A DNA stretch of 64,000 bases, taken from the NCBI GenBank assembly GCA_023252195.1, contig JAHEXI010000001.1, forward strand, positions 310,001-374,000. Direction: 5' to 3'. The position numbers were made by a program, and so were the translations under genes. This stretch comes from Pseudonocardiales bacterium (GTDB lineage Bacteria > Actinomycetota > Actinomycetes > Mycobacteriales > Pseudonocardiaceae). Under the pieces are notes generated by a model. That model did no database searches and was not told the DNA's origin. It saw only the letters and a list, made by a program, of their open reading frames with translations. Of the stretch, positions 10,065 to 17,690 are shown in pieces. The stretch's first letter is position 1. Each line of letters begins with the position of its first letter.

Positions 10065-11114
10065 GTGAGCTACCAGCGGCCGGCGTGGCGCCCGACCCAA
10101 CGCTTGCCCGTCGCGCGCATGCCTGCGGCCCCGCCACCAGTCTCGCGCCGTCCGCCGCTTCGTCGTCGCGCTCCACGCCGGCGCCCGGGGCGCATCGTGG
10201 CAGCCATCCTCGGTGTGCTGGCCCTGGTGGTCATCGGCTTCGCCGGCTACGTCGACCGGACGATACAACGCACTGACGCACTCGCCGACTACCCGGGCCG
10301 GATCGCGGGCACTGCGGGCACCAACTGGCTGATCGTCGGATCGGACAGCCGGGCCGGCCTGACCCCGGACCAGGAGTCCAGGCTGACTACCGGCGACGAG
10401 GCGGCGGCGGGTGGTGGGCGCACGGACACGATCATGTTGATGCACATCCCAGCACTCACCGGTAACGGCCAGCTCACGCTGGTGAGCCTGCCCCGGGACT
10501 CCTCGGTCCCGCTCGCCGGCCACGGTCGCGTCAAGCTCAACACCACCTTCGCGTTGGGCGGACCCACCCTGCTGGTGCAGACGGTGGAGAACGTCACCGG
10601 GGTGCACGTGGACCACTATGCCGAGATCGGATTCGGCGGTTTCGCCGGTCTTGTCGACGACGTCGGCGGCGTGCAGATGTGTCCCACCGAGCCGATCTCC
10701 GACCCGCTGGCCGGGTTGAACATCCCGGCCGGCTGCCAGGTACTGGATGGGCCGCAGGCACTGGGGTACGTGCGGACCCGGCACACGCCACGGGGGGATC
10801 TGGACCGCGTGGTCCACCAGCGGGAGTTCCTCGGTGCGCTGATCGCCCGCACCAGCAGCCCGGCGGTGCTGCTCAATCCCTTCCACACAGTGCCGCTGAC
10901 GATCGACGCACCCAAAACGATCACCGTCGACAACGGCGACCACGTCTGGGATCTGGCCAGGCTGGGTTGGGCGATGCGCTCGTTGTCCAGCGGCAATGCG
11001 GTGACTGAGACGGTCCCGATCGCCGGGTTCGGGCCGGTGACCGACGGCACCTCCGGCGTCCTGTGGGACCGCGAGCGGGCCGGCCGGCTGTTCAGCGGGC
11101 TGGCCCAGAACTAG
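10065..11114 (+). CDS. LytR-CpsA-Psr (LCP) family cell-wall glycopolymer ligase
   Basis: The GTG at 10065 is preceded by AGGAG at 10053-10057 and gives 349 residues. A basic Pro/Arg-rich cytoplasmic segment of about 45 residues is followed by one membrane helix (IVAAILGVLALVVIGFAGYV). The extracytoplasmic LCP domain has NWLIVGSDSRAGL (the D-S-R motif), GRTDTIMLMHI, LVSLPRDSSV (the polyprenyl-phosphate-binding arginine region) and LGYVRTRHTPRGDLDRVVHQREFL. LCP enzymes attach arabinogalactan or teichoic-acid-like polymers to peptidoglycan. The LytR_C domain found in some mycobacterial members is absent. Confidence 0.92.
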   Translation: MSYQRPAWRPTQRLPVARMPAAPPPVSRRPPLRRRAPRRRPGRIVAAILGVLALVVIGFAGYVDRTIQRTDALADYPGRIAGTAGTNWLIVGSDSRAGLTPDQESRLTTGDEAAAGGGRTDTIMLMHIPALTGNGQLTLVSLPRDSSVPLAGHGRVKLNTTFALGGPTLLVQTVENVTGVHVDHYAEIGFGGFAGLVDDVGGVQMCPTEPISDPLAGLNIPAGCQVLDGPQALGYVRTRHTPRGDLDRVVHQREFLGALIARTSSPAVLLNPFHTVPLTIDAPKTITVDNGDHVWDLARLGWAMRSLSSGNAVTETVPIAGFGPVTDGTSGVLWDRERAGRLFSGLAQN

Positions 11115-11133
11115 CCTGCGGTGACGCCGCCGA

Positions 11134-11580
11134 TCAGAAATCCGGAGGGTCGGCCGGCGCGAGAACGGCGATTCCCACGCCCTGCGCTTCGATAGCAAGT
11201 CGATGATCGTAGGTAACGAATGTCAGTGTGGAGGGAGCGAACTCCGCGGCTGAGGCGAGGTGGATGGCGTCCAGCGTTCTGATCATCGGAGCGGGAAAGA
11301 CGCCGGCCCGGTGCAGGATCGTGTCGTCGATCGCGATCTGGCCGATCGCGTCGAGCACCGCAGCCGTCTGCGCCAACTCAGCTTCGAAAGCCACAGGATC
11401 GATCAGTGCACCGGAGTCGGTGTGGTTGTTGCGCCGTACCGCCCGGAACACCTCCGCGCGCGCCAGCACTGAGGTGATCAGCAGCGTGTCGGCGCGCTGG
11501 TCGATCCAGGATTGCAGCGCCTCTGAGGAATCCTCGGCTCGGACAAGCTTGACGATCGCCGACGAGTCGAGGTAGATCAC
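11134..11580 (-). CDS. vapC: PIN-domain toxin, VapC family
   Basis: The 148-residue protein starts MIYLDSSAIVKLV, with the first acidic residue of the PIN active site. It continues with a conserved glutamate in VLARAEVFRAV and the aspartate in IRTLDAIHLASA, followed by TFVTYDHRL. This is the usual VapC RNase layout. Its start overlaps the preceding antitoxin frame by four bases. The predicted activity is Mg-dependent endoribonuclease cleavage of tRNA or rRNA; the target cannot be inferred. Confidence 0.88.
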   Translation of the reverse strand: MIYLDSSAIVKLVRAEDSSEALQSWIDQRADTLLITSVLARAEVFRAVRRNNHTDSGALIDPVAFEAELAQTAAVLDAIGQIAIDDTILHRAGVFPAPMIRTLDAIHLASAAEFAPSTLTFVTYDHRLAIEAQGVGIAVLAPADPPDF

Positions 11581-11930
11581 CCGTCATCCGCGCGGCGCTG
11601 CTCATCGAGGGTATGGCTCAGCGGTACGGTGTTGACGCGGCGGGGGAGTGGGCGGTGACCCGCGAGGCCGCCGAGGCGCCCGAAGCGTAGCCGTCCCTGT
11701 GCGTGAAGTTCGTCGGCCCGTTGCTCGGACGGCGTCGCCGGGACCAGCCACCCGACCAGGCGTCCGCCGCTGGTGACGCGTCCGATTGCGCCGACGTTGG
11801 CGAGCTCGGAAATCACACTTCCAGCGTTGCGGAGCTCGCGGATACGCACCTCGCGTTCGGGTCGGCGGGGGCTTGGCACCGGAGACAGCTCGGGCGCTGG
11901 GTGCGCAGCCTCGTCAGGCATGTCAGTCAT
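11577..11930 (-). CDS. vapB: Antitoxin of VapBC module (Phd/YefM-like)
   Basis: This 117-residue protein has a central Phd/YefM-like segment (VRIRELRNAGSVISELANVG, then RVTSGGRLVGWLVPA) that would form the DNA-binding fold. The C-terminal half (residues 65-117) is Arg-rich and probably wraps the toxin. A disordered acidic/Pro-rich N-terminus precedes the conserved part, so the true start may be internal. It overlaps vapC by four bases. The sequence upstream has two TGTCAG direct repeats that may belong to an operator. Confidence 0.75.
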   Translation of the reverse strand: MTDMPDEAAHPAPELSPVPSPRRPEREVRIRELRNAGSVISELANVGAIGRVTSGGRLVGWLVPATPSEQRADELHAQGRLRFGRLGGLAGHRPLPRRVNTVPLSHTLDEQRRADDG

Positions 11931-11981
11931 AGTAGCACCCTGTCTGTCAGTTGAGCCTCGCTGTCGGTCAACGCGCTGTGT

Positions 11982-12398
11982 TCAGCAATGGTCGATGAAG
12001 TGTGGATGCCCGACTGGACAGGTGCCCGAATAGTGGTCAAAGCCCCAGTCGAAGTTGGGCTTGAGGTTCCAGTGATCTTCGCAGAACGAGCGATCGCAGT
12101 CCGGGCAGTAGAACGGGATCCACGTGCGATCCAGCGCGTATAGCGCGGCCGCGTCAACGGCTTCGACCGCAAGGATGGTCGCGGCCAGGTCGGGAATCCG
12201 ACTGGCGAAACTCGTGTATGGCAGGAAACCGATGATCCGGATTGTGCCCTGGGCGTCAGGGAAGACGCGGTAGATGATGTCCTGCTCGTCATTGATGTAG
12301 AGCTGCCCGCGCCGGCTCACCTCGACGATCGCCGCCGCGCGCAGACAGCCTTCGTGCTGACACGGGAAGGGGATGCGCAGCCGTGCCGGATCGTCCAC
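11982..12398 (-). CDS. Hypothetical protein with cysteine-paired metal-binding segments
   Basis: This 138-residue protein is of no family I recognise. It contains CQHEGCLRAAA near the N-terminus and FYCPDCDRSFCEDHWNLK near residue 100, followed by CPVGHPHFIDHC at the end. The spaced CxxC, CxxxH and HC pairs look like a zinc-ribbon or B-box-like metal site at the C-terminus. It lies 37 bp downstream of the TIGR02206-type membrane protein on the same strand and may share its transcript. Confidence 0.6.
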   Translation of the reverse strand: MDDPARLRIPFPCQHEGCLRAAAIVEVSRRGQLYINDEQDIIYRVFPDAQGTIRIIGFLPYTSFASRIPDLAATILAVEAVDAAALYALDRTWIPFYCPDCDRSFCEDHWNLKPNFDWGFDHYSGTCPVGHPHFIDHC

Positions 12399-12435
12399 GT
12401 AGACCAGTGTCGCAAGCGGGCTCGATACCCAGGAA

Positions 12436-13176
12436 TCAGAGGTGGGCGGGGGTGCGCTGGCGTACCCATGGCCAGGTGATCAGTGCCCAGGCCGCGGCGC
12501 CGACGACCAGCTCGGAGAGCAGGTACCACGGCCACGGCCCCAACACGTCCAGCAGGGACCTGACCACTGGCTTGGTATTGAGAAAGCCGTAGTTGGTGCC
12601 GGCGAGCTGGTTGACCACGAACATCATCGACCCCCAGCTGATGGTGCCCAGGACCGCGATCCGGTAGCTGCGCCAGTCTGGCCGCATCCCCACCCCCCAG
12701 GTCAGATAGATCGCTGTCCACAGCACCAAGCTGTGCATGCCGAAGAACGACAGGAACTGAAGTGACGGGAAATCTGGACCCGTCAACTCGGGACTGGCGA
12801 AGGCTTGCGAGGTAAGCGTCAGGCCCCAGAAGTAGGTCAGCGCGAACGCCGTCGAGGAGTACGACCACAAAGCCCACACCGCGGCCATGGCTGCCAGGTC
12901 ACACAGTTGCAACGGCAGCGAGTACTTGATCTCCCCATGGGCTGGCAGCAGCCAGTAGAGCTCTGCCGGTATCAGGAACCCGGCGAACACCAGCGCCAAG
13001 GAGCGGCTCAACCACCGCTCGATGAGCGTGCCGCGATACTGCCGACCAACGGCTACGAGCGCCGCTGCGACCACGACGAGCACCGCGATCACCATGCAGT
13101 GCGACAGTCCGAAAGCCGCGAACTGACGCACCGCCAGCAGCGGTTCCACGCCCGCGAGCGTAGCGAGCCGCAACAT
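12436..13176 (-). CDS. TIGR02206 (YwaF-like) integral membrane protein
   Basis: This 246-residue polytopic protein has about six or seven hydrophobic helices. It carries the family-typical FGLSHCMVIAVLVV near the N-terminus, LPLQLCDLAAMAAVWAL in the middle, and NYGFLNTKP near residue 195. TIGR02206 proteins are uncharacterised multi-pass membrane proteins of Bacillus and actinobacteria with weak resemblance to eukaryotic TMEM164. The start could be an internal GTG about nine codons downstream. Confidence 0.75.
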   Translation of the reverse strand: MLRLATLAGVEPLLAVRQFAAFGLSHCMVIAVLVVVAAALVAVGRQYRGTLIERWLSRSLALVFAGFLIPAELYWLLPAHGEIKYSLPLQLCDLAAMAAVWALWSYSSTAFALTYFWGLTLTSQAFASPELTGPDFPSLQFLSFFGMHSLVLWTAIYLTWGVGMRPDWRSYRIAVLGTISWGSMMFVVNQLAGTNYGFLNTKPVVRSLLDVLGPWPWYLLSELVVGAAAWALITWPWVRQRTPAHL

Positions 13177-13304
13177 GTCGCGACACGGAGCTAACGAACC
13201 GAATCGCGCCGGCGATTACGTATAGTGGTGCACCCGTCACCCGGTGCGCAGCACACCTTCTCGATCGGTTCGTCCGCGTGTACTGCAGGAAGGAAGAGTT
13301 CACG

Positions 13305-13778
13305 ATGTTGGGACGTTTCGGAGCGTGCCTCGCGGCGATGTCATCGCTGCTCGTCGTCGCCACCCTGCCGAGCACGGCAGCCGCGCAGGACGACCCGCAG
13401 CCGCAAGGCCTCGGTCATTACACCATCAACTTGACCCCCGAGGAGGTCACCGGCGGCGGAGACCACGGCGCGACCGGCTCAGCCCGAGTCGACCTCGACG
13501 CCGCCCACCAGAAAGTCTGCTACGCCCTGTCGTGGAAGGACCTCCACGGTGAGGTCACCATGTCGCATATTCACCTCGCCCCGCGCGGCAAGGACGGTCC
13601 CCATCCGATTGATTTCTTCAATGACCAGCACTTTCCTGGGGCGGGAAGCACGGCGTCAGGCTGCTCAACGAGTACCCGAGACAAGATTCAGGCCGTCATC
13701 GACCATCCGGCCGACTACTACGTCATCATCCACACGACCGCGTTCACCGAGGGAGCGATCCGCGGCCAGCTCGGCTAG
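13305..13778 (+). CDS. Secreted CHRD-domain protein
   Basis: The ATG at 13305 follows an AGGAAGGAAG ribosome-binding site and gives 157 residues. Residues 1-27 are a Sec signal peptide (hydrophobic SSLLVVATLPSTAAAQ, cleavage near AAA-Q). The mature part has the CHRD fold signatures: ATGSARVDLDAAHQKVCYAL, a conserved HIHLAP histidine motif, and a C-terminal YYVIIHTTAFTEGAIRGQLG. CHRD domains are of uncertain function. A TATAGT at 13221-13226 could be its -10 element. Confidence 0.85.
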   Translation: MLGRFGACLAAMSSLLVVATLPSTAAAQDDPQPQGLGHYTINLTPEEVTGGGDHGATGSARVDLDAAHQKVCYALSWKDLHGEVTMSHIHLAPRGKDGPHPIDFFNDQHFPGAGSTASGCSTSTRDKIQAVIDHPADYYVIIHTTAFTEGAIRGQLG

Positions 13779-13855
13779 CGCAGCGGCGGCCGCTCGGGCC
13801 GGGATACTGCTATGGCACAAGGTAGGTGCACGGCGCCGCGGTGGGAGGCTTGAAC

Positions 13856-14548
13856 GTGGGTCCAGAGATGCCGGCATTGCTGCAGCGGACCCTGGAAAAG
13901 GCGATCGCGCTTGCGCAGTCGCCGGTCGCCGGCTACGTTGCCCGGCTGCGTCGAGCACGACCCCTGGCGAGCCCGGCCGAGATCATCGCTGTGCTGGAGA
14001 AGCAGTACCTCGCGGCGGTCACCGGCACCGGAGCCGCGGTGGGCGGTGTTGCGGTCGCGCCGGGGATTGGGACCGTCGCCGCGCTGGCGCTCACCGGCGG
14101 TGAGACGGCATTGTTCCTCGAGACCACGGCGCTGTTCGCGTTGGCCGTCGCTGAGGTGCACGGCATCCAGGTCGAGGAGGTCGAGCGACGGCGGACGCTG
14201 GTGCTCGCCGTCGCGATCGGTGACAACGGCGCCATGCTGGTCGAAAAGATGGCTGGGCGTGGTGGTCAGCAATGGGGGGCGCTGCTGCCCGACGCGATCC
14301 CGATGTCCTCCATCACCGCGATCAACAAGACGCTGGGTCGCTGGTTCTTGACCAGATACGGGCGCAAGCAGGGCGTGCTGGCACTCGGCCGGATCGCACC
14401 GTTCGGCATCGGAGTGGCGATAGGGGCCGCCGGCAACCGGGCCTTCGGTCGCGTGGTGGTCGACACCAGCCGGCGCGTCTTCGGCCCCCCACCGGCGCGC
14501 TTTCCGGACGCCAGCACCGTCACGATCATCGAGGGCACCGTCGACTGA
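13856..14548 (+). CDS. EcsC-like membrane-associated protein
   Basis: I choose the GTG at 13856, seven bases after GGGAGG, giving 230 residues. The protein has a Gly/Ala-rich hydrophobic segment (VAVAPGIGTVAALALTGG) and a second one near residue 190 (IAPFGIGVAIGAAGN) followed by a basic tail. This arrangement, with central conserved ERRRTLVLAVAIGDNGA, resembles the EcsC family found widely in actinobacteria, for which no biochemical function is settled. The assignment is tentative. Confidence 0.55.
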   Translation: MGPEMPALLQRTLEKAIALAQSPVAGYVARLRRARPLASPAEIIAVLEKQYLAAVTGTGAAVGGVAVAPGIGTVAALALTGGETALFLETTALFALAVAEVHGIQVEEVERRRTLVLAVAIGDNGAMLVEKMAGRGGQQWGALLPDAIPMSSITAINKTLGRWFLTRYGRKQGVLALGRIAPFGIGVAIGAAGNRAFGRVVVDTSRRVFGPPPARFPDASTVTIIEGTVD

Positions 14549-14827
14549 AAACCTGCGCGCCGTTGGCGGTCGCAGCGTGCTCTAGCTCGGCGCCAGGCGG
14601 ACGCCAGCGGTATCGGGGCATCGAAAATCGATCTTCTCGGGCGATTTGCCGCGATCAGCAGAGATCGACATCAAATTACAAGGCAACGTCGCGCGCTGCA
14701 CGTCGTTGTCTTAGAGCAGTGCCGCCACACCACCGAGATCAGCGCGGCCGCAGCCTACCAGCGCTATCGATCTTGCGCAGGTAGGCCATACCGGCCAGCG
14801 TTGGGAAAACGGCTGAGAGGGGACCCG
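14549..14827. other. Intergenic, no gene recognised
   Basis: About 280 bases with lower GC than the flanks and no convincing coding frame. The base composition shift marks the beginning of the lower-GC GTPase gene. Confidence 0.4.
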
Positions 14828-15979
14828 ATGGATGGATCTACAGGCCTACTCCGGTATACAGAGGGTCAGGACGAATTCAACCTCGAGAAGTTCTTTCGAG
14901 ACGGCTTCTCTCAGGCGTTGCGGGGCAGGTCCCGCCTCAACGTCATGCTCGCCGGACGCGTCGGTGTCGGGAAGAGCACCTTGGTCAACGCAATTTTTGG
15001 GGCGCCGATCGCCCCGGTCGGCGTGGGCACCTCAATTACCCAGAGTATCCGAAGATATGTGCAACCGAACCTACCGATCTCCGTGTACGACACGCCGGGC
15101 ATCGAGCTCGGCGTGGAGGCGGAATCGATAGCGGAAACCTACCTCACTGAGATCAGGAGGCAGATGGACGACGACGACGCCCGTGTTCATTTTTGCCTCT
15201 ACTGCGTCCGGACCCGGGACGAACGTTTCGAGACGGTTGAATCTGACATCGTCCGAGCGCTGGCCAAAGACGTGCTGGTGGCGCTGGTGCTTACCCAGTG
15301 CCCCACCTATGACGATCCCCGTGCCAACAGGTTCGCCCGGTACCTCACCTCGCTCGAGCTTCCCGTCCTCGACGGGCAGTGCTTCATGACCCTGGCGGAA
15401 GAAGATAACGTTGCTGGTGTCACGCTTGCACCGTTCGGTCTTCCCGATCTCGTGAGCGCGATTTATCATCAGCTGCCGGATGCGGAACGGCATACGTTAG
15501 CCAGCTGTCAGCGTGTCTCGCTAGAGCTCAAGATCGCTGAGGCGAAGCGTTCGGTAAACTTCAACATGGGCACGGCTGCATTGATCGCGGCTACTCCGAT
15601 CCCGCTTGTCGATGCTATTCCGCTGAGCGCGCTACAGATCAGCATGCTGGGTCAGATCGCCACTATCATGGGATTCAAGGTTGACCCCAGAGCCGTCGCT
15701 ACCGCTTTTGCGACCGTCCTCGGGGTGGCCTCTGTGGCCCGAACGGCGGCAAGTTTTTTCAAAATCTTTCCTGGCACTGGCACCACGATTAATGCCACGA
15801 TAGCGTCTACCACAACGAAGATACTGGGTGAGGTGTTCATCAATGCGTGCGCGAACGTACTTATGCGGCAGATGGCAGGTGAGTGCATACTTCACGATGA
15901 TGTTGTAGGCGAGCTTCTCAAGGAGCTCCCACTGCTCCTCAACGGCGGCCTGCGCCGTAGCCTGGTGGGATTGCGGTGA
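14828..15979 (+). CDS. Dynamin/Era-like GTPase with DUF697-type C-terminal domain
   Basis: From the ATG at 14828 (GAGAGGGG just upstream) the protein is 383 residues. G1 is AGRVGVGKSTLVNAIFG. The G2 threonine lies in PVGVGTSITQS and G3 is VYDTPGIEL. The usual G4 N/TKxD is replaced by LTQCPTYDD, so guanine specificity is uncertain. The C-terminal half has two hydrophobic segments (MGTAALIAATPIPLVDAIPL and a helix near residue 290) typical of the DUF697/YcjF family, which lets such GTPases sit in membranes. The lower GC suggests acquisition by transfer. Confidence 0.75.
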   Translation: MDGSTGLLRYTEGQDEFNLEKFFRDGFSQALRGRSRLNVMLAGRVGVGKSTLVNAIFGAPIAPVGVGTSITQSIRRYVQPNLPISVYDTPGIELGVEAESIAETYLTEIRRQMDDDDARVHFCLYCVRTRDERFETVESDIVRALAKDVLVALVLTQCPTYDDPRANRFARYLTSLELPVLDGQCFMTLAEEDNVAGVTLAPFGLPDLVSAIYHQLPDAERHTLASCQRVSLELKIAEAKRSVNFNMGTAALIAATPIPLVDAIPLSALQISMLGQIATIMGFKVDPRAVATAFATVLGVASVARTAASFFKIFPGTGTTINATIASTTTKILGEVFINACANVLMRQMAGECILHDDVVGELLKELPLLLNGGLRRSLVGLR

Positions 15980-15992
15980 CGCCCGTGCCCTG

Positions 15993-16403
15993 TTAGTCCA
16001 CGTCGATCACGTTGAGCACCCGCTGCAGGTAGTGCAGGTCCGCCCCGTTCCGGGTTGCCAGTGAGAGCCCATGGCATACGGCAGTGGCGGCGATCATGAG
16101 GTCCATCCTGCGTGGCCGTGGGTTCCGTCCGGATTGTCGGACGATGTTGGCGAGCAGGCCGTACGACTCGGCCGCGTCGGCGTCGAACGGCACGACATCG
16201 TAGGTACTGAGCAAGAGCGCCAACCTACGCCGACGATGTAGTTGCTCGACGGGATCGACGGCCGCACCTACGCCGTAGTGCAGCTCGCCCAGGGTGACAG
16301 CGCTGACGCTCACTACGTCGGCGAACGAGGCGGTCCCCAGCGTAGGTGGGTCAATGATGACCGAGGTGTCGAGGAGCACCTTGCGCTCGGTGGCCCGGGT
16401 CAT
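15993..16403 (-). CDS. vapC: PIN-domain toxin, VapC family
   Basis: The 136-residue protein starts with KVLLDTSVIIDPP (first PIN aspartate). It has the conserved glutamate in AVTLGELHYGVG and an acidic pair in RPRRMDLMIAATAVCHGLSL, ending with NGADLHYL. These are the standard four acidic positions of a VapC RNase. It overlaps its antitoxin by four bases. The N-terminal extension of seven residues may be over-called. Confidence 0.88.
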   Translation of the reverse strand: MTRATERKVLLDTSVIIDPPTLGTASFADVVSVSAVTLGELHYGVGAAVDPVEQLHRRRRLALLLSTYDVVPFDADAAESYGLLANIVRQSGRNPRPRRMDLMIAATAVCHGLSLATRNGADLHYLQRVLNVIDVD

Positions 16404-16699
16404 CTCTTATCGGCCTGCTCCCAAGGGTCCTTCGGCAGGTCCGGTCCGAAAATGTCGTCTGCCGCTCGAAGGTCCTGCCGCCACTGCTCCACGTTCAGGG
16501 CCGGCAGCGCTGCCAACGCCTCATCGAACTCGGCTGCGGGAACTAAGCGCCTTGTGCGGTGGGCAGGTCGCTGATGCGGTACCAGATCGGCGACAGGTTG
16601 ACCGTGCACCGTCACCGTGAATGACTCGCCGCCGGCCACTCGACGCATGATCTCCGCGTTGTTGTTGCGCAGCTCGGACTGCTTGATCGTCTCGCTCAC
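16400..16699 (-). CDS. vapB: Type II antitoxin, Phd/YefM family
   Basis: The 99-residue protein begins MSETIKQSELRNNNAEIMRR, a textbook Phd/YefM N-terminal DNA-binding region, followed by VAGGESFTVTVHGQPVADLVP. The C-terminus (DDIFGPDLPKDPWEQ) would bind and neutralise the toxin. A palindrome upstream of its start probably serves for autoregulation by the toxin-antitoxin complex. Confidence 0.88.
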   Translation of the reverse strand: MSETIKQSELRNNNAEIMRRVAGGESFTVTVHGQPVADLVPHQRPAHRTRRLVPAAEFDEALAALPALNVEQWRQDLRAADDIFGPDLPKDPWEQADKR

Positions 16700-16720
16700 G
16701 GGTCTAACATAGCTACCCGA

Positions 16721-16736
16721 TAGCGATACCGCTATG
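16721..16736. promoter_or_regulatory. Palindromic operator candidate of the toxin-antitoxin pair
   Basis: ATAGCG-ATAC-CGCTAT is a perfect 6-bp inverted repeat with a 4-bp spacer, 22 bp upstream of the antitoxin start. Extra TAGCT motifs flank it on both sides. Type II antitoxins of the Phd family bind such palindromes. Confidence 0.6.
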
Positions 16737-16787
16737 CAATAGCTCTAACAGCCTTCGAGAGCAAGACCCGCGACCGCTACTCGTCCG

Positions 16788-17138
16788 TCACTGGCTCGGG
16801 CTGCCGCGCAACGCGCACACCCCAGCACAGCTGGCGCACGGCAAGCCGCAGGTCCCGATTGCGTCCCGCGGCGACTCGGCTTGGGTGGCGAGACGCGCCT
16901 TCTCCTCTGCGGTCAGCTGGTGGAACTCCTGCGCGATACTCGCGAACACGACGTTGCTGAACGCCGCCGTGCTCGACGCCTCGACCAGGCTGCACCGACC
17001 GGTCAGCACGTCATCGACCAGGGTGCGGAAGTCTTCGTCGTCGCTGTGCTCACGCAGCAGGGTGAGCGCATCTCGAAGTTCCTGGGACAGCGCCGGGTCG
17101 GCGCACCCGCCGTCCATCATGGGTTCGTGGTCGGCCAT
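16788..17138 (-). CDS. Hypothetical protein with Cys-rich C-terminus
   Basis: The 116-residue acidic protein has no family I can name. The middle is helical (LRDALTLLREHSDDEDFRTL, then a TAEEKARL stretch). The C-terminus contains CGLPCASCAGVC, four cysteines in a C-x3-C-x2-C-x3-C arrangement that could bind a metal or cluster or form disulfides. Codon bias supports coding. Confidence 0.55.
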   Translation of the reverse strand: MADHEPMMDGGCADPALSQELRDALTLLREHSDDEDFRTLVDDVLTGRCSLVEASSTAAFSNVVFASIAQEFHQLTAEEKARLATQAESPRDAIGTCGLPCASCAGVCALRGSPSQ

Positions 17139-17458
17139 CGCTCCTCATCGGTGGTAGATGTCAGGTGGAAAGCGCGATCCGGGAGGTGGCGGAGCACACC
17201 TGACTCCATTGTGCACGTCGGCCGTCCTACCCCAGGCACCAACACGGCGATCGGGCGGGCGGTGTGTGTGCGGGCGTGCGTTCGAGGCACTGCGGCTGGC
17301 GGTGCGCACTGCCCGTAGTCGCCGCAGTGTGCCACCTGTGTGCGGACAGTTAAGTAACCGGCTGATGATTGTGTGTAACGTTCCCGGCGCGTGAAACGAA
17401 AATCTTTGGTACAGGTGGTTGACAAGACCATCGCTGATCATGAATGGGAGATGAAGTC
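17139..17458. other. Intergenic region upstream of the small peptide gene
   Basis: About 320 bases without a convincing gene. It contains a TGTGTGTGCGGGCGTGCG-rich stretch and a TTGACA at 17419-17424. No matching -10 at proper spacing is clear, so the promoter of the downstream locus cannot be fixed from sequence. Confidence 0.4.
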
Positions 17459-17590
17459 GTGACTGGCTACTTCAAGTCATTCGACCGCGCGCTCAGTGGA
17501 CACGATGGCCGCCACAGTGGCGGTGGCGGTCGCCGCCACGAGCGCAGTGGCCGCCGTCGCCGCAGTCGCGGTGGCCGCCGCTGCGACTAG
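17459..17590 (+). CDS. Small Arg/Gly-rich peptide (43 aa), possible exported or modified peptide
   Basis: A GTG at 17459 is placed eight bases after GGGAG and opens a 43-codon frame. The N-terminus MTGYFKSFDRALSG is of ordinary composition. From residue 15 the peptide becomes His/Ser/Gly/Arg-rich (GRHSGGGGRRHERSG, then RRRRSRGGRRCD) and ends Cys-Asp. A two-part leader/core-like layout upstream of an exporter and a kinase is reminiscent of a modified-peptide precursor. No known precursor motif is present, so function is open. An in-frame ATG at 17444 lacks a ribosome-binding site. A strong hairpin follows 36 bases downstream. Confidence 0.5.
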   Translation: MTGYFKSFDRALSGHDGRHSGGGGRRHERSGRRRRSRGGRRCD

Positions 17591-17626
17591 GGGCTACTCA
17601 GCGGTAACGGCATGATGTGAACGGCC

Positions 17627-17661
17627 GGGGCCTCGCCTCACAAACGCTGGGGTGAGGCCCC
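17627..17661 (+). terminator. Strong hairpin between small peptide gene and ABC exporter
   Basis: GGGGCCTC (17627-17634) can pair with GAGGCCCC (17654-17661). Alternatively GCCTCAC (17635-17641) can pair with GTGAGGC (17652-17658). The two pairings are mutually exclusive. There is no U-tract, so this may be a partial terminator or processing stem that makes the peptide message more abundant than the exporter message. Confidence 0.5.
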
Positions 17662-17690
17662 AGCCGTCGTGCAGGGAGGACTGGCTTTCA

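Noticed and set aside
9948-11198. 416-residue frame antisense to the LCP gene
   Set aside because: Low-complexity shadow without domain; LCP motifs are clear on the plus strand.
17419-17424. TTGACA as a -35 of the small peptide gene
   Set aside because: A -10 at proper spacing would coincide with the ribosome-binding site, leaving no room for a leader.
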